From Oegoconia quadripuncta (taxonomy: Eukaryota > Arthropoda > Insecta > Lepidoptera > Autostichidae), in contig OX438743.1 of the NCBI GenBank assembly GCA_949316235.1, forward strand, positions 23,743,771 through 23,807,770: 64,000 nt of DNA, given 5' to 3'. The notes beneath the pieces were generated by a model. That model was not told where the DNA came from. It did not search any database and saw only the letters and a list, made by a program, of their open reading frames with translations. Made by a program: the position numbers and the translations under genes. How positions within the stretch are numbered: position 1 is the stretch's first letter; every line of letters begins with the position of its first letter. This document shows positions 1 through 12,630 of the stretch, one piece after another.

Positions 1-2
1 CT

Positions 3-1265
3 CACATCCGCGACGTCACGCTGACGTCGCGGGGGCGCCATCGCTGGAGGGAGGTGTTCCGCCCTGTTCGGAAACAGCGACGAAACAACCTCCACCAGCA
101 GTCGAGGCTCGAGACTCGCCGTCAGGGGGGGCGACCAGGGGCGAAGTTTGCCCCTGACCATCTTGTACGGCCTCCCCCATGGATCACGGTTCAGAGTCTC
201 GAGGAGCTCCGCTCTGGCACTAGCCTTCGCGTCGGCGATGGAGAGCTGTAGGGCCTTCTTCAACTCCCGATAGGCACCGTACAGCTGGGATTCCATGTCG
301 GCGTAACGGGCCCGCCTACGGCGGGCCCGGGTGTACTGGCGTCTCGCCGCCACACACCGGGACCGAATTTCTCCGATCCCCTGAGACCACCAGTACACCT
401 GACGCTTCGGAGGTCGAGATTTGGCCCGGGACATGCTGGCGTCGCAGATCTGCGACAGCGCATCCCGGAACCATTCACTCTCGACCTCGACCTCCACAGG
501 CCTGGAAGGTGTTACCCAGGCCTGGACAATGGAAGCAATCTCCACCGCTTCGCGATTCAGGCTTGACAAGGCCCATCGGGCCGAGGCTCGGCTGTCGGGA
601 CGACGGCGCGTGTCCGTGCTTTCTGTGGCTGTGGAGACGTCGAACCGGACGTACAAGTGGTCCGACAACGTCTCCACATCCTCCAGAACCCTCCACTCAC
701 GGACACGCCGTGCGACGGCGGGGGTCGTGAACGAAACGTCCACGATGGACCCCCCCTGCCAGCGCACGCAGGTGTTGGCCGACCCCTGGTTCAGAACCAC
801 GAGGCCGGCAGCCGTCGCCCACTCCGCGAGGAAATCTCCCCGAGTGTCCGTCGCGGGACAACCCCAAGCCAAGGACTTGGCGTTGAGGTCACCCACGACG
901 AGCGCCGGACACGGTAGGGTCTGCCCAATAAGGGCCCCTACCTGGTCCAGGAACGCTTCGAACTCGGCGAGAGTCCTGTTGGGGGAGAAATACACCCCAA
1001 TTAGGCATATCTCTCCCCAGCGGATCGCCACAAAGCCTCGACCCCTCGACAAGGTGGGAGGGGGCAGTATGCCCTCTGCCCCTCTTTTAGTTATAATGGC
1101 CACCGAGCCGTCCACGTCCGCTGCCCAGTTATCACTGGGGGGGACGTAGTAGGGCTCGGCGGTCACGGCGACATCGATCGACCAATGCGCCATGGATTGC
1201 AGGAGGAGGTCCTGCGCACCGGCGCAGTGGTTGATGTTCGCCTGAAGGACCCGGTGAATGCCCAT
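3..1265 (-). CDS. LINE ORF2, endonuclease portion (partial; continues beyond the window)
   Basis: From ATG at 1265-1263 the frame stays open for 421 codons to the window edge. It encodes the exonuclease-endonuclease-phosphatase type nuclease that nicks target DNA for LINE integration. Visible motifs in order: N10 in ANINHCAGAQD, E37 in AEPYY, D126 and N128 in VGDLNAKS, and S201-D202-H203. These are the metal-binding and catalytic positions of the AP-endonuclease fold and all are intact. The region after about residue 230 is the linker before reverse transcriptase, which would lie left of base 1. Strong third-position GC contrasts with the AT-rich surroundings. The start is fixed by the TGATG overlap with ORF1. 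R1, TRAS and SART relatives share this layout, and the exact family cannot be decided from this part. Confidence 0.88.
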   Translation of the reverse strand, partial: MGIHRVLQANINHCAGAQDLLLQSMAHWSIDVAVTAEPYYVPPSDNWAADVDGSVAIITKRGAEGILPPPTLSRGRGFVAIRWGEICLIGVYFSPNRTLAEFEAFLDQVGALIGQTLPCPALVVGDLNAKSLAWGCPATDTRGDFLAEWATAAGLVVLNQGSANTCVRWQGGSIVDVSFTTPAVARRVREWRVLEDVETLSDHLYVRFDVSTATESTDTRRRPDSRASARWALSSLNREAVEIASIVQAWVTPSRPVEVEVESEWFRDALSQICDASMSRAKSRPPKRQVYWWSQGIGEIRSRCVAARRQYTRARRRRARYADMESQLYGAYRELKKALQLSIADAKASARAELLETLNRDPWGRPYKMVRGKLRPWSPPLTASLEPRLLVEVVSSLFPNRAEHLPPAMAPPRRQRDVADV

Positions 1266-1747
1266 CACTTGGCCGCATTCACTGGGTCCTTATTGGGAGC
1301 AACGGCGGCCGGGGTCCGTCCGGCCGCCTTGGAGCCTGCACGCTTGGGGGCTATCGCCCCCTTGCAGGCCCTGCTCCCCGCCCGGTGCTCGGCGGGCTTC
1401 CCCGCTGCCACGCACAGTGAGCAGCGGGGAGCGGCCGAGCACTCCCTGGCCAGGTGGCCTGCCTCGCCGCAGCGGTAGCACTCACCGCTGCGGTCGATCG
1501 CCGAAGTGCACGTCTGCCTCACGTGGCCGAACATGAGGCATCGGTAGCACTTCGTCGGCCGGGTCTCCAGGAGCTTGACCTGGGCCGAGACCCAGCCGAC
1601 TAGCAGGCGCCCCCCGGCCACCTTTTTGGCGGCCGCCACCGGGCACTGCACCCAGGAGGTCCCCTGGGTGAAGGGTGTGCGGACGATTTGGCCAGCCCTG
1701 ACCGCCTCGACCGCACACCCCCCCGCCTTGGCCACCGCGGCGGCGGC
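1265..1747 (-). CDS. LINE ORF1 (gag-like, CCHC zinc knuckles), 5'-truncated
   Basis: The frame is open from the element boundary (about 1747) to TGA at 1267-1265. Its C-terminal third carries CCHC knuckles: CYRCLMFGHVRQTC, CYRCGEAGHLAREC and a third, looser CSLC-containing one. These knuckles bind element RNA in R1-clade ORF1 proteins. Only about 160 residues remain where family members usually have 400 or more, so this copy lacks most of its N-terminal part. The codon after the knuckle region runs directly into ORF2 by stop-start overlap. Confidence 0.82.
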   Translation of the reverse strand, partial: AAAAVAKAGGCAVEAVRAGQIVRTPFTQGTSWVQCPVAAAKKVAGGRLLVGWVSAQVKLLETRPTKCYRCLMFGHVRQTCTSAIDRSGECYRCGEAGHLARECSAAPRCSLCVAAGKPAEHRAGSRACKGAIAPKRAGSKAAGRTPAAVAPNKDPVNAAK

Positions 1748-1762
1748 TCATATTATACCTAC

Positions 1763-2105
1763 ATATACAGTGGCGAACTTCTACTTTGAATTCGTATATA
1801 CGTAAGTCTTGATTACGAACAATTTTCCCTAAGGAATGATTTATTTATTATTTATTTATTCAGTCTTTCACATACAGCATTACAGTAAAATTACCAATGC
1901 ACTGTACGGTTACTTAGGTAGTACAAATGATAGTCGAATTCGATCGAAATAAATTCGATTACCCACACAAAGTAAACCATTCTACCAGTAGTATGGAAGC
2001 TCAACAATTTTCGGCTGATTCGGTTTCTAGTGGAAAGTTGTTCGTTATCAGGAGTGGAGTCACTTAGTAAACCGGAATTACACGAATTTCACCCTGTATA
2101 GATTA
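1763..2105. repeat. MITE of the CAGGGTGAAATT family, carrying a nested retroposon stub
   Basis: The right half (about 1932-2105) matches other copies at 18522, 37998 and 41870, ending in GGAATTACACGAATTTCACC then CTGTATA. The left half is degenerate but retains the CTTGATTACGAAC block. About 90 bases at 1841-1925 are foreign, and the direct repeat AATGAT flanks them (1835-1840 and 1926-1931). That is a target-site duplication for a short insertion beginning with a TTTATTTATT tract, so probably a LINE tail on the minus strand. Confidence 0.6.
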
Positions 2106-3700
2106 TTGATGTGGTGATTTATTAGACGAGGAGCTTTGTTGTCTGGACCCAGTGTCTTTAGTCACGAGAAGTCAGAAGTCAGTGCTATGGACTGACATGT
2201 ATTGGATAAACATGGACCTATAATCCAGTACAGTGTGCGAAGTGCGAGTTTTGTCTCGTTTTTAACTTTACCATCGCGTTCGCGTTTACGCAAAGTATCT
2301 ATAAAAAAAAATCGTTTTGCAAACTATCCGCTTGAGGCGCTGCATGCACATTCCTTCATACAAATCGTCAAGTAAACGTGAACCCGGTAGTAAACTTAAG
2401 TCGTAACAAAACTCACACTCCGCTCTATCGAGTGTGACTGTACTGACATGTTAATGTAAATCTGCTATTACAATAAATATGAGTAAATTACTTATTTAAA
2501 ATAACAAAAGGCAGCTACTACTGTAAAAATCCGTTATGCTATTGGATACGACGCCATTATGAATTGTTGTTGTTGAAATGTTCGATTTCTTTTATGTATC
2601 CTATGAAGCCCTGGGGATGAAGAAGGCTTATCGGGGGTAACATAGAAAACAACATACACGCGAATAACAAAGTCGGATAAAAGATAGGTTTGTCAGTCAC
2701 GATAAATAAAACGACAAAAATACAAAATCACATCAATTGTATTTCACCAACATGTACTTAACGTCTTAATCGAAGCATTTCACTTGCTGCTTACAGTAAG
2801 AAAGAGACGAGTCTCAAAATTATATTTTTTCGAGTCGATCCATCGACATCTAGAAACAAGCCTATTGGTAAAGGCGGACTATAACACTTTGACGTGTTAA
2901 ATGTACGCATTCACAACTATAATAAAGACTAAAAGTAGGTACTAAAACATTTCTAATATCGACAATTTAAAACACCGGTCTCAAATTTATACCCTGAGGT
3001 ACGCCGTAACGTTTTTTCGGTTTTCATCTACACTGCATGCTTTCATATCGTTAGCTTCAGTAAAATTAAAATTCCTTTCGCTTTCTACAATAATACCGTT
3101 CCCCTTGACAAGCGGCAAAACGACAACACACTCGCAACTGATTGTCAGTCAACTGTTCGCGGTTTACAGACAGCCAATCAACTGCCACTAATGAATCGTT
3201 AGCGTTTGTCATTATAGAAACGTTTGCCACTAGGGGGTTGGTGTGCTGACACGGGCTGAACATATAATAATTCTCTTTCTTACTATGTCATGACATGATG
3301 AAACACAACGTTTAATAATACACACAAAGTTCCATAACAGGCCGAAGGTACGCTAACGACATCAAATGCTGCAGCGCAGAGAAAAATCACAAAAAAACTC
3401 TTATTTAAAATTATTTAACAGGTAAGAAAAAAAAACACGTACATTTAACATATCAAAAGAATAAAATTAATATGCACATTATGTGCTTACAATTCACCAC
3501 TGCCACTTTCGACGAAAACTAATTTTACAGTCGACAAACCCTCTTGGGTGTTCTTCACTGATAATACTAAACAATCAATTTCGAATCTATCAGATTAGAA
3601 ACGTCCAATGCCAAAACGAAAATAAACAGAGTTGTTAAAGTATTATCACATAAATTCCAAAGCAGGACAATAAAATTAACAAAAGATTTTCTGTTAAAAT
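2106..3700. other. AT-rich sequence, no gene recognised
   Basis: I see no exon with supportable splice sites or domain on either strand, and no recognisable repeat family. It may include distal 3' flank of the minus-strand IRF2BP gene. Confidence 0.5.
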
Positions 3701-5585
3701 AGATGTTATTCATTCATTAGAAACAGTTAACACATGGGTGAGCAACGCACCCATTGAATACAAAATAGACTGTAAAGATAACATAATTTCCGGATTGCAT
3801 TAAGCAAATTATAGTAACAACTGAATTGACTGTCTCCACAAAAAGTTACTTTATTTGTTTTATTAGAGAAAATGTTAAAAAAGTTATACAACATTCTACA
3901 AGGCTCACAGTCCCTAGTAATACTGGATAGAAAGTCCTCCAAAAGGTCAGTGGCCGTTCCACGCTACCTAAAATATTTACAATGTAGATAAAGTATGTAC
4001 AACGTACGTATATGTACACGAATATCACTAAAATAAATAATGGACATGTCAATTTTATTGAATGTACTAATTATGAAGAGTTTAAAGACATAACGTCTCG
4101 ATATACATACAGATACATAGCTAGTATTAAAGATAATTACGATCGAAGTAGAAATAATGTACCCATATTTGTAAGAGCATTATCAGCAAACTGGAACAAA
4201 AATCCAGACATTGCTCAACTTGTAGAAGCCAGACAATGGTGTTTGCAAATTTTAAGCAACAGATAGACACATGTGTAAAGTAAATACTAATAAAGCATTT
4301 CTCTCGAAATAAGTACAGAGATCTACTAATACTACAATCGTGTACAAAAGGGAACTGAACTTCACCCCAACTAAGCGGCCGTCATCTGATAGCCTTCGAA
4401 ATTGACATACACTACAAAATGGTTTAACATTATGACATATATAATGATAATTATATAATGATAATTACTTCACTTTATACAAATATAGCAGCGAGTTTTA
4501 AGAGTTCCTATAACGGCCGCGTGATCGCGGTTCTGACAATTTGACATTTCACAAAATGACTAGGTACGCTCCTCACGTATGCAAAGCGATCCCGCTAATA
4601 CTGTAGCCTACCAGCGCCGGCGCGGGCGCAACCCCCCAGTAACGCATTAACTTATTCTTACAAAATAATCAACTCAAACAAACGTCGACGGCTCCGTAGA
4701 GCTCGAGAATAGAATTTTGAATGATCACCACCAATAAAATCAACAACATCGCTAAGAAAGTAATTCATAGACAGGCCGAATTTGTCATCGAATGCTAAAC
4801 AGTAACGGAACTCGAGCCACTCTGAATAAAACGCTTCATTGTAAATAAGACTATTTCTCATGCGCTGTATGCAATAAATACAAATATACACCGAGCTAAG
4901 GTCTGTACAGGGAGCGGTGCGCTTCTATTATCCAAAAATTCTACGTTTTTACAATCAGTATCTTCGCCTACATAAAATATGTCATGATCATACATCTCGT
5001 AATACTCGTACAGTGTATAAGAATCACATAAATAAATGCCAAGTTCACTATGGTTCGGGACCTAAGGGTAACTAAGAAAATGGCATCCGAAGAAATCCTG
5101 CCGCAAGAGCGGCGCTCGTCCATTCCGGGCGTGCGACATGCAACTACCCTCGGAACGACTTCAGATTACAAAACGTCCAAATGTACTTCATCGTCAAGAC
5201 AAATCAATCGAAAAATCGTCAATATGTACCATATTCAGAATATTGCGCCGTTCTCGTACGAATACAAAGTAAACGAATACTTCTCCGAGTCTCGAATAAA
5301 TAATGAAAACACGAAATCCAATACGCTGAATATGGCGCATATCTCGGCGACCGAGTCGAGTCAGTCCGAATCGAGTTCGGAGAGCGAACTAAAGTAGGGC
5401 CTATTTACAGAGATATATACAAGTGATCGATACGGGTCCGGCGCGGAGCCGGCCCGGTCACGCCGCGGAGCCGCGCGCGTTGCGCCCGGCCGCGTGCCGC
5501 GGCTTCACTCCTCCCGTGCGTCACATGCGTCACGAGCTCACAGCGAGAGGGACAACAGGTACAGTCGGGGCAGCACCGCGCTGCC
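3701..5585 (-). other. probable 3' UTR and downstream flank of the IRF2BP gene
   Basis: This follows the TAG stop at 5588-5586 in gene orientation. The first 170 bases are very GC-rich (5415-5585). TTTATT on the plus strand at 3849-3854 gives one possible minus-strand AATAAA signal, but I cannot choose the cleavage site. A 115-codon plus-strand frame at 5050-5397 lacks any recognised domain and is antisense to this region. Confidence 0.4.
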
Positions 5586-8500
5586 CTAGGTCTCCCTCTC
5601 CTTCTTAGGTTTGAACTCCTCGCCGAGGATCGTCGCGATCTCCCCTTGCATGAAAGCCCATGGGACCGTCGAGTTCGCCAGTGGGCACTTCTCACCGCTT
5701 GGACAGTATACCTGAAAATTATGAAATGACTTTACTGGCAGTGTTCCTCAAAATACTTCATTACAATGAAGCAACGATGTCCAAATGGACGACTTAAGTG
5801 GAATGTCTGCGTCAGTTTTCTTCGAACCCGCAGACAACTTCGGTCTCTCAGCCTAAATAATCCAACTTAGCCCAATCGTTTTCCATATGACACAGACTAG
5901 TTTCTTAATAAAACAGAACTCACCTCAGATCCTTGCTGTCTCTTGATGGAATCGCGGGAGCATGGGAAGCAGAACTTGTGGTGCGGTTGGCTTGGGCACT
6001 GGACGAAGTGGGTGTCCTCGAGTCGCTCCTGGCAGAGCGTGCACTTGAGCAGCGGCGCGGGCGTGGGCGCGGGGGGCTCGGCGCCCTCCCCCGCCTCGGT
6101 GGACGACACCGACGTCGTCGACGACACGTGCCGCGAGCCCGACGACCGCCGCCCGCCGTTCGACCCTGCCGGACCGATCAAAAACTTAACTCATTTTCAA
6201 GATCGACGCGCCTAATAAGTCTATGTAACCTAGTTTTTGTGCGCTTCGAATGCTGCAACGTTCCGAGACGATTCACTCAAGTAGTTGTCATCTATGCAAA
6301 TGTGTGTACATCCGAATCAAGTCTCTATCTATACCCTACTCCAGAACGAGATTCAGAATCATTGCTTGCAATACGAAAATACTGAGAAAATCAGAACGAC
6401 GAGAAAGCCGTCACATATTGAGGTAAACAAGTCGCCAGATGAAGGAATCGTCACGTTGCACACACATGGCATAGCGCGTGTTTCCAATCTAAGTTACTCG
6501 GGGCAGAGTGAGGCCGATCGGGACAATTGCTAACATTGATCGCACGAGTAGCGAGCGTGACTGCAGAATGTGGCTGACGCTGCGGGCACAGCGGTCGTCG
6601 GGTCTCGCTCCCGACTCCGATACACATCGTACAAACGACTACACACAAAGAAACGATCGTCAAAGCTCTCCGTAATATCGATAATCAAATTGTTTCGACT
6701 CTATATTACAAATAAAATTGACTCCACTGGTACTTGAAATTCAAAAGTATTTCGCAGAAACGAAATATTTTTGACAAATTCTGATGAGAGATCCGTCCGT
6801 AAACTACTTTCTTTGTTATATTCTTGTAAAACGGCTTAATGGGATCTTCAAATGGTCAACCACATCGTCTTTTCTATGAAGTGAGACTGTTTCTAAATGC
6901 CGCTCCATAAAAAATAAGAACAATTTGACTGTAATATCATGATCGAAACTGAGGAGTTGCTAAATGATAGATAGTAACAAATTCTGATCTCTGTTTAAAT
7001 GTAACGTACCCTTCTTAAATTAGTTTTTTAGACCACTGCTTAAAAATAATTCCACTGCAATACTATCTTCAGCTCACCTGAGGAGTTTGGCGAATGTTGA
7101 CTGGAGCGGCTATTCGATCGCTGCTGGGGTGCTTGTGGAGGCGACCCTCCTGCCGACCTAGGTGACCCCGGGGGCAGGGTGTCAGCTACCGACATCAGTG
7201 CGGCCATTGGCGAAGGTCCAGCGCCAGTAGCGCCGGTTACTGGCGGTGAACCAGCCGTACGGCCTAGCGGAGACCCAGCTGAGCCGTTAGTAAGCGGCGT
7301 GCTGTTACCATAACCTGGAAGATTTGTTTTGTTAGATAATTTGATGTATACATTTGCTATTAAACGCTTTGCTTCTTCTACATCATTATGACCTTTCTTT
7401 ATGTGTATTGTAATTCATACAGTGTTCAACTAATTATGGTTAAAATATTCCAAATATTGGTATTGTGACAACATTGTGTATTATATGGATTATACAACAA
7501 GCTCTATTTATATTGTACACACAGTAATAGCAGATAATCTGAAGTTTTTTGTGTATAACGTTTTATAATAGTTTCTGGCACTAGATGTCTTGTTTTCTTC
7601 GAATAAGCCGGGGGCTTTTAGCGACGCATCACACTGAAACAACTTTATTTCATTTGCCCGAATAACCTCACATTCAATGTTGGATGACACATCGTTTGCG
7701 GTGGACTGACGGATAGTAAACACACGTTCACACACGCATATAATTTCTTATAAATAGCATTGTGTGTTAACACGCGCTTACGTAGCACGATGTGTCATTG
7801 CCTGGTCACAGCGCAGCGCGGCGGGCGAGGCGGGGCCAACTCCCGTGGTAGACGGGTAGGTAAGTACAATAATTGAACAGTGATACGAGTGGCACACTCG
7901 AATGTGCAGCGAATCGTATCGCGGTCGCGGGCGAGGCGCTGTGTGCGACGTTGCCAAACGTCTCCAATGTGGGACTCGTGCGAGTGCCATGCGTTGTGCC
8001 GCGCGCCTTTTAGTGGGCCGTTGCTAAGTTATGAAATGTTTTTATTGGGAGTTAAACTCGCGACGAGATGCTCCACCAGCGCTTTGTGAAACGAAATAAT
8101 CTCAACGGTATTTCATTCCACAAACTGTTAAAATTTCGAGATGTTTACGTCGACTAGACTCACGATACGCGTATTGGCAAACAGCACTCGATAACACGAA
8201 TACGTTTAATTTCGAAATATCTACACGTCAATGGTAAAATTCGCGATAGCAACATGATTTATGGCTTTTATAGCCTAGCCACAACCACTTTTATCACGTT
8301 TCTGTTGGCCATGTGACATGGAAAATGAAACCTCGCTTATCTAGACATGTTTATCGTGAAAAACATTACACCGTGGGTTGTCACGTATGAAATTGAATGT
8401 AAACATTGATTATTCATTAGGCTAACGTGCGAAAGGGCGTCAGTGATGGTCGGGTAGTTGCGGTGAAGGCTCGGCCCATATGGCGGGGTGACGTCACGCA

Positions 8501-11500
8501 CGGTGACCTTTTTGGCCGTCGGCTCGTGGCTGCGCTACACACACGCCAACGGAATGTGGCCGAGCGACTCTGCCAAGCGTAGGCAGGCGCTATATTTTTT
8601 CGCCCGCCGGCCTACCTACATACGTACGCGAGCGAAAATGTCGTCACGCGACGTTGCCAGGCCGCTCGCTGTCGTGCATGCATTCACGGCGGGCCGCGTT
8701 TACATTACGTGGGTGTTTGTACGTAGCACGGTGGTGTGCGAGAGGCCGCGAGCGCGGGCTCGCTTTCGAGAACGCTCAACCGGTCGGACCGGTTTAGTAT
8801 TTATGGACTGAGTTAAATGCACCTACCTAGATATGAATCCCGTGGCGGACGCTTGCGCAAAACGGCCACATCGACTCGGGCACGTTCACGCTAGCTGGCT
8901 ATCGCGTTATCGCTACACCGCGTGACTCTTCCGAATTAAGTACTATTTTTGTAATTATTGACCTACATTGTTATTGGTAAACAGCGGAATTTTTGTTGCA
9001 TCAACACAGTTGCTCGCACATCAAATAATTTTTTATTTCCGTTAAGGAATCGTAAAAACAAACAATGCAATCGTACATACAATCGACATTTCACAGACCA
9101 ACAGTAAAAATATTTGTGTGAACTCGGCCGTAGAAGCATTAGTAGATCTAATGATAAATAATAGATTTCAAGTTGCTAGGATAAGGAAGAGAATGTAAAA
9201 AACGAATAGTCAATGAACTTAGAAGAATGCAACAAACATTGTAAAACTCAATACAGGAAAAAGATAAAGAGTAGTAGGTATTGACTACCGAGAAACATAA
9301 TGCACAGGCAATGTTGAAACAGAAAACAAAAGAGAAACATGAAATTAATTACCTAATTCCTTATCAATGAACATTATCTTCCAATGTATATAGTTACCGT
9401 CATGACCTTTATCTGAAATGGTGTGGTCAGAGATATCTCAAAATCAAGCATTTGGGCATTCCAAAGATTAAAAAGCTTTATGCTTGAATGAAACAACATC
9501 CACGATTCACCTTTCGAATTATACAGAAAAACACATGTGATAGGGGGTGAGACGGTTGAAACGTGCAACTCTACGATGTTTTTGGCGTAAAGTCACCTTT
9601 TACGGCACCCACGCGGATTTACGTTTTGCTAATAATACAAATTATACCTAACGACGATTATAATAGTAACGAGGACGGATAAAATAAGGAATGATTATGT
9701 CTATGGGAGTTTAAAAGTGGCATTCATGACAGTAAAGTTGAAAGGAAGTCATTCGGCTTGGTATGGTCATGTTATGAGGAGGGATGAAACGCATGTTACT
9801 AAGATACGAACAAAGGTTGCATATGAATGTCAGCGTTTCGCTCTCTTCCAAAATGGTCGCCGTATGTAACGTGTGTATGTGAAGTGCAAATTAATAAATA
9901 AATAATTTTAAATCTATTTCTCTGTGTTTTACACAGAGAAAAGAGTGATGAATATGGATGTCGATGGATGGAAAGGAAGAGGAAGACTACGGAAAAGATG
10001 GATGAATCGTGTGGGGGATGATATGAACGAAAAGGGCGAGAATGAATAAGTAACTGACAGAGGAGATTGGAAGAAAGACTTATTGCACCGACCCCAAATA
10101 AATTGGGAACAGGCCAAGAAGATGATGATGAAAAAACTATACCTAACAAACAGTCTAGATAAACTCTTGAAGAGATAATTTTGACAAATGTTAGAAAGGA
10201 TCTATGCAGGAGTTAAATTCTAGTATCTCGAACAATTTACAATATTCCTTTGATTACTTGTTATACAGTAAATTATAGTAATAAAGAATATATTCAACGA
10301 AACATCGTTATTAACGAACAATTAAGAAAAGCTAACAACAAATATTGTATTTCTAAAAGAGGTGAGATCATTTGCTAATTGCGGTTGGTTTTCCAATCAA
10401 AATTAGTTTCATCCCATTATAATATAACAACCTTTCACATATTGAGTCCAAAACTTTGTAGAATTAAATTCTAACTAAGTAACTTTGAATGTTAATGGCA
10501 AGTAAATATTCTGTTTAGAAGTTTTTACTTACTTGCCATGTTTTTTACTTTGTTAGTGTTACAAAATATCTTGATCCATAAACATCACTCATATCCGAAA
10601 CCACAAATGTATTGTGTTTGTTTGATGACATTGTTTCGGTTATTTTCTGTTTTCAATTCCAACACTATTTTAGATGGGAATGGAATTTTATCATTAAATT
10701 TTGTAGTTTTGGGCAAGAACGGTATTTTTATGTTATTGAATATTAAAAAAATAACAAGCTGACAAGATAAATGGAAGTTTAAGTTTGTTACGTAATAATT
10801 CATTTATGCATAACCATTAATTATGCGATTTTTTTCCGAATACTTATGCTGATATTCTATCTAGATCAACGAGAAGTATTAGGGTTTTGATCAGTCAAGT
10901 CAGTATAACAAGAGGCTTCAAGAGGCCGTATATTTCATTGAATTCATGAATAAAAAATAATCCTTTTTTAGAACATTGTGCAAAATATATAGGTTCACTG
11001 ATGGGGTATAGAACTGTTCTTCCAAGTCGTGCATTCCGATCCTTTGATAATGGTCCAATGACTTCAGACCGGCTCTACAAGAGCCATCTTACCACGGGCT
11101 TGTGGTCTACCTACTAATCGTTTCTCTTAGATTCTGAACCAACTGCTGTTTCCGAAAAAAGGTCATGCTCATGATGGAGACAAACAGACACTGCCAGCAA
11201 AGGGTTAAATTTTTTAATTTGCAGGTCAGGAAGTACGAACCACTAGAAACTGTTTGAAAAAAGGAGTCACCTATCCTATCACACATATTGGCATAGTCTT
11301 AAGGTCTAATTCTCGATCCTTTCTTCAAACAAAAAATATATAATTGAACGGATCTATGTCTTTAGGGGGCGTATATGAAAACTTCGAATTTATACTTTTT
11401 GGCCTTTTTAGCACAATGTTGAATCACATGATACTCTACTATTGTATTTGTAGTTTCCGAGAAAACAGCTTTGACTCAAGCACACAGACAACGAAGTCGA

Positions 11501-12630
11501 CATTGGAAATTGTTGCTGCACCTTTGGGTGCGAAACACTGAATCACCAATTGAATAAAATTACTTCAAAGATATCTAAAATCATAGTCGTCTAAAATGTA
11601 ACAGCCAGAAGTTGAGATGAAGGTTGAACTTTAATGAGAACTGTAGTTTTACTTCAAGATAATAGAGAATAATCTACTAACAAAGACATCGGACAATTAG
11701 CCGTGAATCTTCTAGGATATGAACGGGATGTTTAAAATTTAAATAATTTTATAATATATAACATACTTAAAGGACTTTAAAAAGGTTCACGATAAAAAAC
11801 AATAACTACAAAGACGGAGCCTACAAAAATTCTTTAGACTGTGTACAAGATTTTAAATGTGTGTTTGACATCGTAGAAGAAATTGTGGAAATTGTTGATT
11901 TCTAACAATACCGACATTTGAAATATCTTAGCACAATTATAGAAACTAGACAGTAATACTCACCATTAGATTTGAATGAGCTAGCATCAAAAGACGGTGT
12001 GCGAAGCGGATGCTTCTCCTGCTTGAAAACACGGTCCGGAGCGAAAGGTGCAGCCAGCGAGACGGCCGGCAGAGAATCACCGCGCGTTAGAGGTGGGCGA
12101 GCATGTTCCTCCAGGAGCCTCTTCGCAGGCTCGTGGTGATTCTGATGGTCGTCATCATCCAGCGGCCGCTTGAGGGTCAAACCGGGAGCCAGACGAGCTC
12201 CGCCGTGCGTCGGCAGGTGATGTGCGGGCAAGTGCGTCAATCGCCTCCCTTCGTGCTCGTCTCGACGCCCATACTCCGTCAAGAGTCCCGCGCTAGCCGT
12301 GGGCCGTGCGTGGTGCAACGTAAATCCAGCTGTCGGTGTGTGATGGGCCGGCGGTGCGGGTTGCCCGCGGGCCGTGGTCTCGGCCCCGTTCTGGTGGGCC
12401 TCCAGCGGCGCACGGTGGGCGCCCTTCGTGTGCGTCGGACCCCGGCCCTCCTGGAAGCCGTGGGCTCGCTTCAACTGGCGCGCCGTTTCGAGGACCACCT
12501 CGATCCGGTCCGCGCCCTCGTAGTTGACGCACCCGCGGCACACCGCCTCGGAGAACTCGTGCAACATCGCCCATGGCATTCGGGGCAAGTCGCACAAATA
12601 ACAGTGCTGCCGCTTCTGCATAACCGACAT
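5586..12630 (-). CDS. IRF2BP-family transcriptional co-regulator (four coding exons)
   Basis: Exons: 12630-11964, 7314-7078, 6165-5924 and 5711-5586, all with GT-AG junctions. The phases join exactly into a 423-residue protein. Exon 1 has the family's N-terminal C4 zinc finger ([12 protein letters not shown] then [15 protein letters not shown], residues about 6-35) followed by a His/Pro-rich low-complexity stretch. Exon 2 is Ser/Pro/Gly-rich with [12 protein letters not shown]. Exon 3 begins the C3HC4 RING ([25 protein letters not shown]) and exon 4 finishes it ([25 protein letters not shown]). In vertebrates these proteins are nuclear co-repressors using the finger for self-association and the RING for partner binding or ubiquitin ligase activity; Drosophila has one homologue. 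The start is the first in-frame ATG after the TGA at 12714-12712. Identity is near certain; the insect function is inferred. Confidence 0.94.
8400..8900. promoter_or_regulatory. CpG-rich island with CRE palindrome in IRF2BP intron 1
   Basis: A GC-rich stretch inside the 4.6-kb first intron contains TGACGTCA at 8489-8496 next to ATGGCGGGG, and many CpGs. Insect introns of this composition are unusual, so an enhancer or alternative promoter is plausible. No coding exon is supported here; the 107-codon plus-strand frame (8488-8811) has no domain. Confidence 0.35.
9420..9570. repeat. dispersed repeat, second copy at 52955-53075
   Basis: The stretch containing GAAACAACATCCACGATT, then TATACAGAAA and TGTGATAGGGGGTGAG, recurs in the same order at 52955-53075. 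No terminal repeats were found and the family is unknown to me. Confidence 0.5.
9730..10140 (+). mobile_element. RTE-like LINE fragment (C-terminal end of the reverse-transcriptase ORF)
   Basis: Plus-strand translation gives [14 protein letters not shown], then after an interruption of about 140 bases [19 protein letters not shown] and later [11 protein letters not shown]. These are the terminal motifs of RTE-type reverse-transcriptase frames common in Lepidoptera. Frameshifts and the interruption make it a dead fragment. It lies antisense within IRF2BP intron 1. Confidence 0.7.
10150..11900. other. IRF2BP intron 1, nothing recognised
   Basis: AT-rich intronic sequence; I find no exon, RNA gene or known repeat in it. 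Confidence 0.5.

Larger units (their letters stand above)
1..1747 (-). mobile_element. R1-clade non-LTR retrotransposon (LINE), 5'-truncated, runs off the window
   Basis: On the minus strand a gag-like zinc-knuckle frame (ORF1) is followed by an apurinic endonuclease frame (ORF2) that leaves the window at base 1. The two overlap as TGATG (1267-1263), a typical arrangement in R1-type elements. High-GC element sequence stops at about 1747, where AT-rich host sequence and an in-frame stop begin. ORF1 is therefore cut at its 5' end, as target-primed reverse transcription often leaves it. No frameshift is seen in the visible part, suggesting a fairly recent insertion. Confidence 0.88.

Noticed and set aside
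421..1149. 242-codon plus-strand frame
   Set aside because: It is antisense to the LINE endonuclease frame, which carries clear family motifs; GC-rich composition explains the missing stops.
5050..5397. 115-codon plus-strand frame
   Set aside because: Lies antisense to the IRF2BP 3' UTR and has no domain or splice support.
8488..8811. 107-codon plus-strand frame in IRF2BP intron 1
   Set aside because: CpG-rich sequence with few stops; the translated product has no recognisable domain.
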